The notes beneath the pieces are model-generated. The model worked only from the letters and a program-made list of their open reading frames with translations. It had not been told where the DNA came from and ran no database searches. A stretch of 64,000 nucleotides of DNA, taken from positions 115,308 through 179,307 of the forward strand of contig NZ_JAEULO010000042.1 of assembly GCF_016793705.1 (NCBI RefSeq), in the 5' to 3' direction. The DNA is from Tabrizicola sp. (GTDB lineage Bacteria; Pseudomonadota; Alphaproteobacteria; Rhodobacterales; Rhodobacteraceae). How positions within the stretch are numbered: the first letter of the stretch is position 1; each line of letters opens with the position of its first letter. A program made the position numbers and the translations under genes. This document shows, piece after piece, positions 1 through 8,693 of the stretch.

Positions 1-86
1 TTGCTTGACAAGTACCCCACGTTGTCTTGACCGCCCGCATTTGCTATGGCCCCGCGTGACCCAGAAGACAGGAAACCCAGGACGCC
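1..86 (+). promoter_or_regulatory. Leader of ahcY
   Basis: The window opens in the upstream region of ahcY. A perfect -35-like TTGACA lies at 5-10, but no convincing -10 follows at 16-18 bp; a second TTGACC at 27-32 is followed too closely by TATGGC at 45-50. A ribosome binding site AGGA at 79-82 is suitably spaced before the ATG at 87. Upstream sequence is cut off, so promoter assignment is weak and any riboswitch further out cannot be judged. Confidence 0.35.
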
Positions 87-1493
87 ATGGATTACATCGT
101 CAAGGACATCGCCCTGGCCGAGTTCGGCCGCAAGGAGCTGACCATCGCCGAAACCGAAATGCCGGGCCTGATGGCCTGCCGCGAGGAATTCGGCGCTTCT
201 CAGCCGTTGAAGGGTGCGCGCATCGCGGGCTCGCTGCACATGACGATCCAGACCGGCGTGCTGATCGAGACGCTGAAGGCGCTGGGTGCCGATGTGCGCT
301 GGGCGTCGTGCAACATCTTCTCGACCCAGGACCACGCCGCCGCCGCCATCGCGGCCTCGGGCACACCGGTCTTCGCCATCAAGGGCGAAAGCCTGGAGCA
401 GTACTGGGACTATACCGACAAGATCTTCCAGTTCGGTGGCCCCGATCAGGCTGGTGTCGGCACCTGCAACATGATCCTCGACGACGGCGGGGATGCGACG
501 CTGTACATCCTGCTCGGCGCGCGGGTGGAAGCCGGTGAGACCGACCTGATCGCCGTGCCGACCTCGGACGAAGAGGTCTGCCTCTTCAACCAGATCAAGA
601 AGCGCCTCGCCGCCAGCCCCGGCTGGTTCACCAAGCAGCGAGAGGCGATCAAGGGCGTGTCGGAGGAAACCACCACCGGCGTCCATCGGTTGTACGAGTT
701 GCACAAGCGCGGCCAGCTGCCCTTCCCGGCGATAAACGTCAACGACTCGGTCACCAAGTCGAAGTTCGACAACAAATACGGCTGCAAGGAATCGCTCGTC
801 GACGGCATCCGTCGCGCGACCGACACGATGATGGCCGGCAAGGTCGCCGTGGTCTGCGGCTATGGTGACGTCGGCAAGGGTTCTGCCGCGTCGCTGCGGG
901 GCGCGGGTGCCCGGGTGAAAGTGACGGAAGTCGACCCGATCTGCGCGCTGCAGGCGGCGATGGACGGCTATGAGGTCACCCTGCTGGAGGATGAGGTCGC
1001 CAGCGCCGACATCTTCATCACCACCACCGGCAACAAGGACGTGATCCGCATCGAGCACATGCGCGCGATGAAGGACATGGCCATCGTCGGCAACATCGGC
1101 CACTTCGACAACGAGATCCAGGTCGCCGCGCTGCGCAATCACAAATGGACCAACATCAAGGACCAGGTGGATATGGTGGAAATGCCCTCGGGCAGCCGGA
1201 TCATCCTGTTGTCCGAAGGCCGGCTCCTGAACCTCGGCAACGCCACCGGGCACCCCAGCTTCGTGATGTCAGCCAGCTTCACCAATCAGGTCCTCGCGCA
1301 GATCGAGCTTTGGACCAAGGGCAAGGACTACGCGCCGGGCGTCTACATCCTGCCCAAGGCGCTGGACGAAAAGGTCGCCCGGCTGCACCTGAAGAAGATC
1401 GGCGTGAAGCTGACCGAGCTGAAGCCCGATCAGGCCAGCTATATCGGCGTCAAGGTGGAAGGCCCCTTCAAGTCGGACCACTACCGCTACTGA
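87..1493 (+). CDS. ahcY: Adenosylhomocysteinase (S-adenosyl-L-homocysteine hydrolase)
   Basis: This enzyme splits S-adenosylhomocysteine reversibly into adenosine and homocysteine, removing the inhibitory by-product of methyltransferases and feeding the methionine cycle; it is a cytosolic NAD-dependent tetramer. The 468-residue length fits the bacterial family. The NAD-binding Rossmann motif GYGDVGKG is at about residues 258-265, and the protein ends in the characteristic KSDHYRY, whose Lys and Tyr reach the neighbouring subunit's NAD site. The substrate region [13 protein letters not shown] is intact. The ATG start has an AGGA ribosome binding site, and a strong hairpin follows the stop, suggesting a monocistronic gene. 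Confidence 0.98.
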   Translation: MDYIVKDIALAEFGRKELTIAETEMPGLMACREEFGASQPLKGARIAGSLHMTIQTGVLIETLKALGADVRWASCNIFSTQDHAAAAIAASGTPVFAIKGESLEQYWDYTDKIFQFGGPDQAGVGTCNMILDDGGDATLYILLGARVEAGETDLIAVPTSDEEVCLFNQIKKRLAASPGWFTKQREAIKGVSEETTTGVHRLYELHKRGQLPFPAINVNDSVTKSKFDNKYGCKESLVDGIRRATDTMMAGKVAVVCGYGDVGKGSAASLRGAGARVKVTEVDPICALQAAMDGYEVTLLEDEVASADIFITTTGNKDVIRIEHMRAMKDMAIVGNIGHFDNEIQVAALRNHKWTNIKDQVDMVEMPSGSRIILLSEGRLLNLGNATGHPSFVMSASFTNQVLAQIELWTKGKDYAPGVYILPKALDEKVARLHLKKIGVKLTELKPDQASYIGVKVEGPFKSDHYRY

Positions 1494-1503
1494 CCGACGA
1501 CCA

Positions 1504-1537
1504 GGCCCGGGTCGCCGCGCGTTCGCCGACCCGGGCC
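1504..1537 (+). terminator. Hairpin terminator after ahcY
   Basis: A perfect 11-bp inverted repeat, GGCCCGGGTCG at 1504-1514 and CGACCCGGGCC at 1527-1537 with a 12-nt loop, begins about ten bases after the ahcY stop. There is no long T run after it, so it may need Rho or act as an RNA-stabilising 3' hairpin; its position and strength still make it the likely transcript end. Confidence 0.6.
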
Positions 1538-1650
1538 ATCCCCGTCAGCCGAATGACGGCGCGGCCGAGAATTTCCCCTTCCCTACCCCAGTCCGGCAGA
1601 CTACCGTCGCAGCCGTTAACGATCACGGTTCCAGTCAAGGGAGACAAAGG

Positions 1651-1992
1651 ATGGGCAAGAGGGACGATCTCATCGCCAAATATGCCGATGACCTGAAGAA
1701 CAAGTGCAAGGTGACGCCGGACATGGCGCTGCTGACCAAGGTGACGATCGGCTGCGGGCCGTCGATCTATGACAATGATGCGCAGACCGTCGCCGCCTCG
1801 GACAAGGAAGAGCTGGAGCGGATCAAGGCGAATTTCCTGATCAAGAAGCTGGGCCTGAAGGACGGCCCGAACCTGATGGAGGGCATCAACGCCGCCGTCG
1901 ACACCTACGGCAAGTCCGAGCGCAACAAGTTCCGCGCGGTGTTCTATTACCTGCTCGTCAAGCATTTCGGCAAGGAAAAGGTCTACGCCTGA
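1651..1992 (+). CDS. DUF2853 family protein
   Basis: A small soluble protein of 113 residues that matches my recollection of the DUF2853 family, found across alphaproteobacteria and Bacteroidetes with no established function. It has no signal peptide or membrane segment, is rich in Lys, Asp and Glu, and looks helical. The tail region with FYYLLVKHFGKE is typical. The start is an ATG with a purine-rich AAGGGAGA site just upstream. It lies between the ahcY terminator and fsr, with no visible functional link to either. Confidence 0.75.
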   Translation: MGKRDDLIAKYADDLKNKCKVTPDMALLTKVTIGCGPSIYDNDAQTVAASDKEELERIKANFLIKKLGLKDGPNLMEGINAAVDTYGKSERNKFRAVFYYLLVKHFGKEKVYA

Positions 1993-2067
1993 TCCAGGCG
2001 GACCGGCGGACATTGTCTTTCCGCGAGGGCCGGGCCATGTTGGCCCGCCCGCAGCCGGAAAGCCCCG

Positions 2068-3267
2068 ATGTCCGCCACGCCTCAACCCGCGCAAAGCCCT
2101 GCCGACAGCACCGTCGTGCAGGTCATCCTTGCCGTCGCACTTGGTCATTTCCTGAATGACCTGATGCAGTCGCTGATCCCGGCCGCCTATCCGCTGCTGA
2201 AAAGCAACCTTGCGCTCAGCTTCTCGCAGATCGGGCTGATCACCTTCGTCTTCCAGGGCACCGCCTCGATCCTGCAACCGCTGGTCGGGCTCTACACCGA
2301 CCGAAGGCCGCTGCCTTATGCCATGTCCGCCGGAATGGCCTCGACCGGGGCGGGCCTCGTCGCACTCGCCCATGCACAAAACTTCGGCGTCGTGCTGCTG
2401 TCGGTCGCGCTGATCGGCCTCGGCTCCTCGATCTTCCACCCCGAGGCCTCGCGGATCGCCCGCCTTGCTGCGGGGATGCGGCCCGGCTTCGCGCAATCGC
2501 TGTTCCAGGTCGGCGGCAATGCCGGATCGGCCCTTGGCCCCCTGGCGGCGGCCTTCGTGGTGATGCAGCGCGGGCAGCTCTCGATCGAATGGTTCGCCGC
2601 CGTGGCACTGGCCGGAATGGCGCTCCTCTGGGGCGTCGGGCGCTGGTATGTCGCGGTCGGCGCCGCCCGTGCGCTCGCCCGGAAAAGCCGCGCGCGATCC
2701 GCCAAGCCCCTGCCGGCCGCCACCGTGCGGCTGGGGATGCTCCTCCTGATCCTGCTGATGTTCTCCAAGTTCGTCTATTCGGTCTCGCTCTCCAGCTACT
2801 ACACCTTCTACCTGATCGAGCAGTACAAGCTGACCGTCGGCCAGTCGCAGCTCTGCCTCTTCATCTTCCTCGCCTCGGTCGCGGTCGGCACCATCATCGG
2901 CGGCCCCATCGGCGACCGGATCGGGCGGCGGCGGGTGATCCTGTGGTCGATCCTGGGCATCCTGCCGCTGACGCTGATGGTCCCCTGGCTGCCGCTGGTC
3001 CCCTCGGTGATCGCGGTCTCGCTGGCCGGGCTGGTCCTGGCCTCGGCCTTCCCCGCAATGGTGGTCTATGCCCAGGACCTGATGCCGCAGAGCACCGGGA
3101 TGGTGGCCGGGCTTCTGTTCGGGCTCGCCTTCGGGATCGCCGCGCTGGGGGCGGCGGGGCTCGGGGCGTTGGCCGACCATTGGGGGATCGTCACGGTCTA
3201 CCGCATCTGTGCCTTCCTGCCGATCCTGGGGCTGGTGGCCTTCCTCCTGCCGAACCCGCGCGACTAA
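2068..3267 (+). CDS. fsr: MFS exporter, fosmidomycin-resistance (Fsr) type
   Basis: An inner-membrane major facilitator of 399 residues with about 12 membrane helices. Similarity to E. coli Fsr, as I remember it, runs along the whole length: an early HFLNDLMQSLIPAAYPLL segment, the loop SSIFHPEASRIAR, the helix QSLFQVGGNAGSALGP, the central SSYYTFYLIEQ, and the second-half motif GGPIGDRIGRRRV. Fsr exports fosmidomycin in E. coli; the natural substrate is unknown, and alphaproteobacterial members are usually annotated only by homology. The gene stands alone, 75 bp after the DUF2853 gene, and is followed by a T-tailed hairpin. Confidence 0.88.
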   Translation: MSATPQPAQSPADSTVVQVILAVALGHFLNDLMQSLIPAAYPLLKSNLALSFSQIGLITFVFQGTASILQPLVGLYTDRRPLPYAMSAGMASTGAGLVALAHAQNFGVVLLSVALIGLGSSIFHPEASRIARLAAGMRPGFAQSLFQVGGNAGSALGPLAAAFVVMQRGQLSIEWFAAVALAGMALLWGVGRWYVAVGAARALARKSRARSAKPLPAATVRLGMLLLILLMFSKFVYSVSLSSYYTFYLIEQYKLTVGQSQLCLFIFLASVAVGTIIGGPIGDRIGRRRVILWSILGILPLTLMVPWLPLVPSVIAVSLAGLVLASAFPAMVVYAQDLMPQSTGMVAGLLFGLAFGIAALGAAGLGALADHWGIVTVYRICAFLPILGLVAFLLPNPRD

Positions 3268-3404
3268 CCGGATTTGTCTCAAAAGCCGCGCGCTTGGCGT
3301 TTGAGCGGCGCAGCGGATTCCGGTATCCAGTCAAAGTCAGGGCAGGACGCCCGGGACCCTTATACAGATCACGTGCGGTGCTTCGGGGTGTGCGCGTGGG
3401 GTGG

Positions 3405-3446
3405 ATGGAGGGTTCCGTAGGGGTGCGGGGCCCTCCATTCTTTTTT
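3405..3446 (+). terminator. Rho-independent terminator downstream of fsr
   Basis: Arms ATGGAGGG (3405-3412) and CCCTCCAT (3431-3438) enclose an 18-nt loop, and the second arm is followed by TCTTTTTT. Orientation fits the fsr transcript. It lies about 140 bp beyond the stop, so it may also shield fsr from the converging aroC transcript. The second arm shares CCCTCCATTC with a repeat near 16429. Confidence 0.65.
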
Positions 3447-3517
3447 GCCGGTCGCCGCTGATCACGCGCTTCAAGTCGCGCCCCGTAGGGCGGGTAATCT
3501 GCCCACGTTGCTCCAGG

Positions 3518-3913
3518 TCAGAACAGCGTCAGGACCAGTCCCATCAGCCCGCAGCCGATCGTGGCATAGGCTCCGTCGATCACCGTCAGCATGAAGGGCC
3601 GGCCGGGGTAGGCATTGTTGATCATCGTCCAGGGCGTGATGAAGAACAGCCCGATCCCCAGCCCCGACAGCAGGCCCTTGCCCGCGCTGTCGATGCCGGA
3701 CATGGCGAAGATGTGCCGCATGAAACCCGCGACGACCAGCATGGCGATGGCCGACAACACGAAGGGCAGGGCCGAGCCGCCGCCCATCGGCTTGCCGTTT
3801 TCGTCCAGCCGGATGCCTGCCGCCTTCATCCAGGGCTTCGCCAGTGTCATGTAATGCGCCGCGCCATAGGCAAAACCCACCACGGCGGCCAGGATCACGC
3901 TCAGAATTCCCAT
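3518..3913 (-). CDS. DUF1761 domain membrane protein
   Basis: A 131-residue membrane protein with four predicted helices: residues about 1-22, 47-68, 82-100 and 110-131. The N-terminal GFAYGAAHYMTLAKPWMKAAG and the later PWTMINNAYPGRP are features I associate with DUF1761, a family without known function. The ATG has a strong GGAGGGAG ribosome binding site. It follows aroC by 55 bp on the same strand, so the two are probably co-transcribed, although no functional link is known. Confidence 0.75.
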   Translation of the reverse strand: MGILSVILAAVVGFAYGAAHYMTLAKPWMKAAGIRLDENGKPMGGGSALPFVLSAIAMLVVAGFMRHIFAMSGIDSAGKGLLSGLGIGLFFITPWTMINNAYPGRPFMLTVIDGAYATIGCGLMGLVLTLF

Positions 3914-3968
3914 CGCTCCCTCCTGTTTTCCCGGAAGGATGCCGCAAATCCGGCCCTCGGGGAAGCGA

Positions 3969-5069
3969 TCAGCCGATCCGGCCCCGCACGCCCCCGGTCT
4001 GGCCCCGGTCGAGAAGCAAGTGGTCCAGGATCACGCAGGCCATCATCGCCTCGCCCACCGGCACGGCGCGGATGCCGACGCAGGGGTCGTGACGGCCCTT
4101 GGTGATCAGGTCGACTTCGGCCCCGGCTTGCGTGACCGTCCGGCGCGGCGTCAGGATCGAGGAGGTCGGCTTCACCGCAAAGCGGCAGACCACCGGCTGC
4201 CCGGTCGAAATCCCGCCCAGGATGCCGCCCGCGTGGTTCGACAGGAACTCCGGCCCCCCCGGCCCCATGCGGATTTCGTCGGCATTCTCCACCCCGGTCA
4301 GGCTGGCCGCCGCCATCCCCTCGCCGATCTCCACCCCCTTGACCGCGTTGATCGACATCATCGCCGCCGCCAGGTCGCTGTCGAGCTTTCCATAAAGCGG
4401 CGCCCCCAACCCCGGAGGCACGCCTTCCGCCACCACCTCGATCACCGCGCCGACCGAGTTGTGCGCCAGCCGCAGCTCATCGAGATAGACCGCCCAATCC
4501 GCCGCCGCCGCCGGATCGGGGCACCAGAACGGGTTCCGCTCGATCTCATCAACATCGAAGCGCGACCGATCAATCCCCTTCACCCCCATCTGCACCATGT
4601 AGCCGGTGATCTTCAGTCCCGGCACCAGCGTCGCCAGCACCTGCCGCGCCACGCCGCCCGCTGCGACCCGCGAGGCCGTCTCACGCGCCGAGGACCGCCC
4701 GCCACCGCGATAGTCCCGCAGCCCGTATTTCTGGTGGTAGGTGATGTCGGCATGCCCCGGCCGGAACGATTGCGCGATCTCGCCATAGTCCTTCGACCGC
4801 TGGTCGGTATTCTCGATCATAAGCTGGATCGGCGTGCCCGTGGTCTGGCCCTCGAACACACCCGAGAGAATCCGAACCTCGTCCGCCTCCTGCCGCTGGG
4901 TGGTAAACTTCGAGGTGCCGGGCTTGCGCCGGTCCAGCCACGGCTGGATATCCGCCTCGGTCAGCCGCACCCCCGGGGGGCAGCCATCCACCGTGCAGCC
5001 GATGGCCGGCCCGTGGCTCTCGCCCCAGGTGGTGACGCGGAAAAGGTGGCCGAAGGTGTTCAGGCTCAT
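3969..5069 (-). CDS. aroC: Chorismate synthase
   Basis: Catalyses the last shikimate-pathway step, removing phosphate from 5-enolpyruvylshikimate 3-phosphate to give chorismate; it needs reduced FMN. The 366-residue protein begins [20 protein letters not shown], with the family signature GESHGPAIG near the start, and contains the motif region [16 protein letters not shown] and the late [18 protein letters not shown]. The ATG at 5069 was chosen over a longer in-frame extension because it matches the family N-terminus and has a GAGGAC ribosome binding site. It heads a probable two-gene unit with the DUF1761 gene. Confidence 0.97.
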   Translation of the reverse strand: MSLNTFGHLFRVTTWGESHGPAIGCTVDGCPPGVRLTEADIQPWLDRRKPGTSKFTTQRQEADEVRILSGVFEGQTTGTPIQLMIENTDQRSKDYGEIAQSFRPGHADITYHQKYGLRDYRGGGRSSARETASRVAAGGVARQVLATLVPGLKITGYMVQMGVKGIDRSRFDVDEIERNPFWCPDPAAAADWAVYLDELRLAHNSVGAVIEVVAEGVPPGLGAPLYGKLDSDLAAAMMSINAVKGVEIGEGMAAASLTGVENADEIRMGPGGPEFLSNHAGGILGGISTGQPVVCRFAVKPTSSILTPRRTVTQAGAEVDLITKGRHDPCVGIRAVPVGEAMMACVILDHLLLDRGQTGGVRGRIG

Positions 5070-5225
5070 GGGCAAGTCCTCGCTTGGGCATGGGCATACA
5101 GGCCGCACGGCCCCGCTCACAAGCCCTTCACCGACGGAAAATCCGCGCGCCAGCGTAGAAGAGGCACGGAACCGTGAGTTTTCCACCCCGCCAGGGGTTG
5201 AAATGCCACGCCCGGGCCCCACCTC

Positions 5226-5364
5226 CCCTTGGCGGGCCGGGCCCCTCTGACGACGCCAGTCGTGATGTCGGACCGCATCGAGAAATCGTGCTCGATGTCA
5301 GCCCGGCAAACTGCCCCTCACCAAGGCTGGCCTCTCGACGCACCCGTTCAGAGGGTACACGGGG
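5226..5364 (+). promoter_or_regulatory. Structured leader upstream of the TerC-family gene
   Basis: The 295-bp gap between aroC and the terC-like gene holds several small hairpins in its last 140 bp: ACGAC/GTCGT (5250-5254 and 5259-5263) and CATCGAG/CTCGATG (5276-5282 and 5291-5297). TerC-family genes are often under manganese-sensing leader RNAs, but I cannot match the known yybP-ykoY consensus here, so this is only a possible regulatory leader. Confidence 0.3.
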
Positions 5365-6387
5365 ATGGAATTCCTCTTCCTGACATTTCTGGCCAAGCCC
5401 TTGTGGCTGTGGCTTCTGTTCCTGACCATCGTCGTCGCGCTGATGGTCTTCGACCTGGGCGTGCTGCACAAGGACGACCACGAGCTTGGCGTCCGCGAAA
5501 GCCTGAAGCTCTCCGCCTTCTACATCGGTATCGCCGTGGCCTTCGGCGGCTACATCTGGTGGGCCTGGTCGAACGGCACTCTGGTCACAAGCGACGGCAC
5601 CAACCCGGTCGCCAGCTATTTCCAGGGCTACATCATCGAGAAGGTGCTCTCGATCGACAACGTCTTCGTCATCTCGCTGATCTTCGGCTACTTCGCCATT
5701 CCGCGGAAATACCAGTACCGGGCGCTGGTCTGGGGCATCATCGGCGTGATCATCCTGCGAGGGCTGATGATCGCCATCGGGGCCGAGCTGATCGCCGCCT
5801 ACGACTGGGTGACGCTGGTCTTCGCGGCCTTCCTGGCCTTCACCGGCCTGAAGATGCTGGTCGTGCCGGACAGCGACCCCGACCTGTCGCAGAACCCGGT
5901 GGTACGCTTCATCTCGACCCATATGAACGTCACCAAGGGCCTGCACGGGCAGAAGTTCTTCGTCCGCCAGCCCAGCCCCGCCACCGGCAAGCTGATGCTC
6001 TATGCCACGCCTCTGTTCGTCGCGCTGATCGTGATCAACTTCGCCGACCTGGTCTTCGCGGTGGATTCGGTGCCTGCCATCTTTCTGATCACCACCGACA
6101 CCTTCATCGTCTACACCGCGAACATCATGGCGATCCTCGGCCTCCGCGCGCTCTACTTCGCGCTGGCCGCGCTGGTGCATCGCTTCCACTACCTGAAATA
6201 CGCGCTGGCCGTGGTGCTGATCTTCATCGGCATGAAAGGCTTCTACAGCTACTTCTTCGGCAAGTTCGACCCCTACCTGTCGCTGGCGATCACCATCGGC
6301 ATCATCGTGGCGGGCATCGTCTATTCGCTGTGGAAGACGCGCGGCGATGACGACGGGCACGGCACGGCGGTCAAGGCGGCGGAGTAG
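5365..6387 (+). CDS. TerC/Alx family integral membrane protein
   Basis: A 340-residue inner-membrane protein with about nine helices. Family hallmarks are an early FDLGVLHKDDHELGVRESL loop, the SYFQGYIIEKVLSIDNVFV segment with conserved acidic residues inside the membrane, and in the second half INFADLVFAVDSVPAIF. Members such as Alx and MntP-associated TerC proteins export Mn2+ or help metallate exported enzymes; substrate cannot be read from sequence. The C-terminus is cytosolic and charged. The ATG has an AGAGGG site. Its 3' end overlaps the convergent sulfatase gene by 17 bp. Confidence 0.9.
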   Translation: MEFLFLTFLAKPLWLWLLFLTIVVALMVFDLGVLHKDDHELGVRESLKLSAFYIGIAVAFGGYIWWAWSNGTLVTSDGTNPVASYFQGYIIEKVLSIDNVFVISLIFGYFAIPRKYQYRALVWGIIGVIILRGLMIAIGAELIAAYDWVTLVFAAFLAFTGLKMLVVPDSDPDLSQNPVVRFISTHMNVTKGLHGQKFFVRQPSPATGKLMLYATPLFVALIVINFADLVFAVDSVPAIFLITTDTFIVYTANIMAILGLRALYFALAALVHRFHYLKYALAVVLIFIGMKGFYSYFFGKFDPYLSLAITIGIIVAGIVYSLWKTRGDDDGHGTAVKAAE

Positions 6388-8692
6388 TCCCCTGCCTGAT
6401 CTGGCTTGAGACATCGTGGTCGCCGGGCACCCCGGCGATCCGCAGCATCGAAAGCCCCAGCGTCACGTCCACCAGCCCGTCCGGGCGGCGCGAGACCTGG
6501 GGCGGCTTCGGCCAGGCGGTCAGGTCATAGACCTGCTCCGCCTGCCACTGGCTGACATGCGTCACCCCTCCGTAGGCGAGCACAAAGACCACCGCCCCCG
6601 GCCCCGGATCGACATGGGTGATCCCGGTCCCGGCATGGACCGTGTCGTTCCCCCCCCCCAGCCGCACCCGGTTCCGCCCCGGCCCGGTATGCACCACCGA
6701 GGACCCGTCGCCATCATGGATCTCGTCGTTGCCATGCCCGCCGAAGATCCTGTTCCGCGCCGCCGTGCCGATGATCGTGTCGTCGCCCGTGCCGCCATCC
6801 AGCACGTCGCGCCCGCCGCCACCGACCAACCGGTCGTTCCCCGCGCCGCCGTAGAAATAATGCCGCGAGCTTTCGTTGACCGAGATCGCCCGCAGCACAT
6901 CGTCGCCCTCGCCGCCGTAGAAGGTCGCGCCGCCGTATTTCGGCCCGATCATCACGTCATTCCCGCGCGAGCCGCGGACGCTGACCATCACCCGTTCCGT
7001 CGTCTCGAAATGGATCGGGCTGTCGGGATGGGCGACGATCCGCAACATGCGCGAGGTCTTCTTCGCCGCCTCGGCATCCTCGTGCCGAGCCAGCACCGTG
7101 GCGATGCGGATATTCTCCACGTTCATCGGGCAATGCAGCACATAGCCATCCGGCCCGCCCAGATACCACAGCGTATCGTTGCCGCCGTCCTTCGTCTCCC
7201 TGATCTTCTCGGCCTCCGCCCCGTAGGCCCAGTAATTGTCGTTGCCCCGCCGTCCTTCCAGCACGACCGAGCCATCCACCGCCATCATCGCATTCACGCC
7301 ATCCGCCGGGTTCTCGAACCCACGCAGGTCAAGCCCAAGGTCCAGCGCGCCCCTCACCAACTCGCCCCGCAGCACATCCATCGGCGCGGTGGCGATCAGG
7401 TTCTCCGTCTCGCCGGGGTCGGCGACCACGTCATAGACATGCTCCTCGCCGTTCGGATAGCGGAAATAGCGGAACTGGCGGTAGCCCTCGATCGACGGGC
7501 GCACCGACAGCGTCCCGAAGACCGAGGTGATCGGCGATTTCGTGTCATCGAACGCCCCGAAACTCGGGTCGATCAGCGGCAAGAGGCTCTGCCCCGACGT
7601 CCAGTCCGGGCGCGGCGGCAACCCGGCCAGCTGCATCACCGTCTTCGGGAAGTTGTGCAAGCTGACCGGCAGGTCCACCACCCGGCCTTCCGTCATCCGG
7701 GGCGACCAGATCGCCAGCGGCACATGCGCCGCCGAATCCCACTGGCTCATCTTGTGGAAGCTGTCGTGGTTCCCAAGGTTGAAGCCGTTGTCCGACAGGA
7801 AGATCACTGTCGTCTTCGCGCCCAAAGGCGAAGCCTCCAGCGCGTCCAGGAACCGCCCGATCTCGTGGTCTACATGGCTGATCGCGGCGAAATAGGAGCG
7901 GACCACCTGCCGCCAGCCGTCATCGCCGCCCTTCTCCGGCGTCCAGTTGCCATTGGCGATATAGGCCGCTTCATAGATCGCGAACCCCGGCGGCGGGCCG
8001 TAATAATCCTCCGGCGCGGCGATGTCGGGCCAGCGGATGTCGGCGGGGTCATAGAGCTGATAGAACCGGTCCGGGCATTCCAGGTTGTAATGCGGATGCT
8101 TGAACCCCAGCTGGATCAGGTGCCGCCGCTTCGGGTCGGCCCGGCTCAGGAAGTCGATCGCGTTCTGCGCGACCGTGAAATCGTAGAACAGCGCGTCCTG
8201 TGACCCGTCGTCGTCGGGATGGTTGATCCCCGCGATCCCCGGCCCCCGGTCGAGGTAGTGCTTCACCTTCTCCCGACCGCCCGAGTCCTGCGCGGGCACG
8301 TCCTCGTGGAACAGCACCCGGCGATAGCGTTCCGGCATCGGCTTGTAGGTCGCGTCGACCTTGCCCGTGGTGAACGTGTAGAACCCCGCCCGCCGCAGGT
8401 CATAGGCCCAGGCCTTCTCGGGCGGCAGCACCTGACGCCAGAAGCGGTTCAGGTCGACAAGACCCGTGCGGAAGGGTGAGAGCCCCGTCGCCAGTTCCGC
8501 CCGGCAGGGGGCACACAAGGGGATCGTCGCATAGGCGTTGCCGAACCGAACACCCGCGTTCAGCAGCCGGTCGAGGTTCGGCGTCTGGATGCGGATCCCG
8601 AACGTGTCGCGCCAGGTGAAGACGTCGATCATGTCATCCACCCAGATGACACAGATGTTGTCGCCCGCGATGCTCTCCGCGTCGAACGCCAT
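6371..8692 (-). CDS. Sulfatase with C-terminal RTX calcium-binding repeats
   Basis: A 773-residue protein joining an N-terminal alkaline-phosphatase-fold sulfatase (about 10-450) to a glycine/aspartate-rich tail (about 560-690). The early DD pair (residues 19-20) fits a metal site, and C60-A-P-C-R64 followed by AELATG is the cysteine-type motif whose first Cys becomes formylglycine; a later SDNGF fits a second metal-site region. The tail holds RTX nonapeptides such as YGGEGDDVL, YGGAGNDRL and DGGTGDDTI. There is no signal peptide, so export by a type I system is inferred. The ATG lies one base after the upstream stop. Substrate is probably a sulfated glycan. Confidence 0.9.
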   Translation of the reverse strand: MAFDAESIAGDNICVIWVDDMIDVFTWRDTFGIRIQTPNLDRLLNAGVRFGNAYATIPLCAPCRAELATGLSPFRTGLVDLNRFWRQVLPPEKAWAYDLRRAGFYTFTTGKVDATYKPMPERYRRVLFHEDVPAQDSGGREKVKHYLDRGPGIAGINHPDDDGSQDALFYDFTVAQNAIDFLSRADPKRRHLIQLGFKHPHYNLECPDRFYQLYDPADIRWPDIAAPEDYYGPPPGFAIYEAAYIANGNWTPEKGGDDGWRQVVRSYFAAISHVDHEIGRFLDALEASPLGAKTTVIFLSDNGFNLGNHDSFHKMSQWDSAAHVPLAIWSPRMTEGRVVDLPVSLHNFPKTVMQLAGLPPRPDWTSGQSLLPLIDPSFGAFDDTKSPITSVFGTLSVRPSIEGYRQFRYFRYPNGEEHVYDVVADPGETENLIATAPMDVLRGELVRGALDLGLDLRGFENPADGVNAMMAVDGSVVLEGRRGNDNYWAYGAEAEKIRETKDGGNDTLWYLGGPDGYVLHCPMNVENIRIATVLARHEDAEAAKKTSRMLRIVAHPDSPIHFETTERVMVSVRGSRGNDVMIGPKYGGATFYGGEGDDVLRAISVNESSRHYFYGGAGNDRLVGGGGRDVLDGGTGDDTIIGTAARNRIFGGHGNDEIHDGDGSSVVHTGPGRNRVRLGGGNDTVHAGTGITHVDPGPGAVVFVLAYGGVTHVSQWQAEQVYDLTAWPKPPQVSRRPDGLVDVTLGLSMLRIAGVPGDHDVSSQIRQGTTPPP

Positions 8693-8693
8693 C

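Noticed and set aside
1-86. SAH riboswitch before ahcY
   Set aside because: Only 86 bases are visible and they do not contain the conserved core; the true leader may lie outside the window.
1468-3282. Long open frame (604 codons) on the strand opposite fsr and the DUF2853 gene
   Set aside because: It is rich in Arg, Gln, Asp and His in a low-complexity pattern typical of antisense frames in GC-rich genes, has no recognisable domain, and lies opposite two well-supported genes.
5226-5364. yybP-ykoY manganese riboswitch before the TerC-family gene
   Set aside because: The conserved GGGGAGUAG-type opening and the paired loop motifs cannot be found; only generic hairpins are present.
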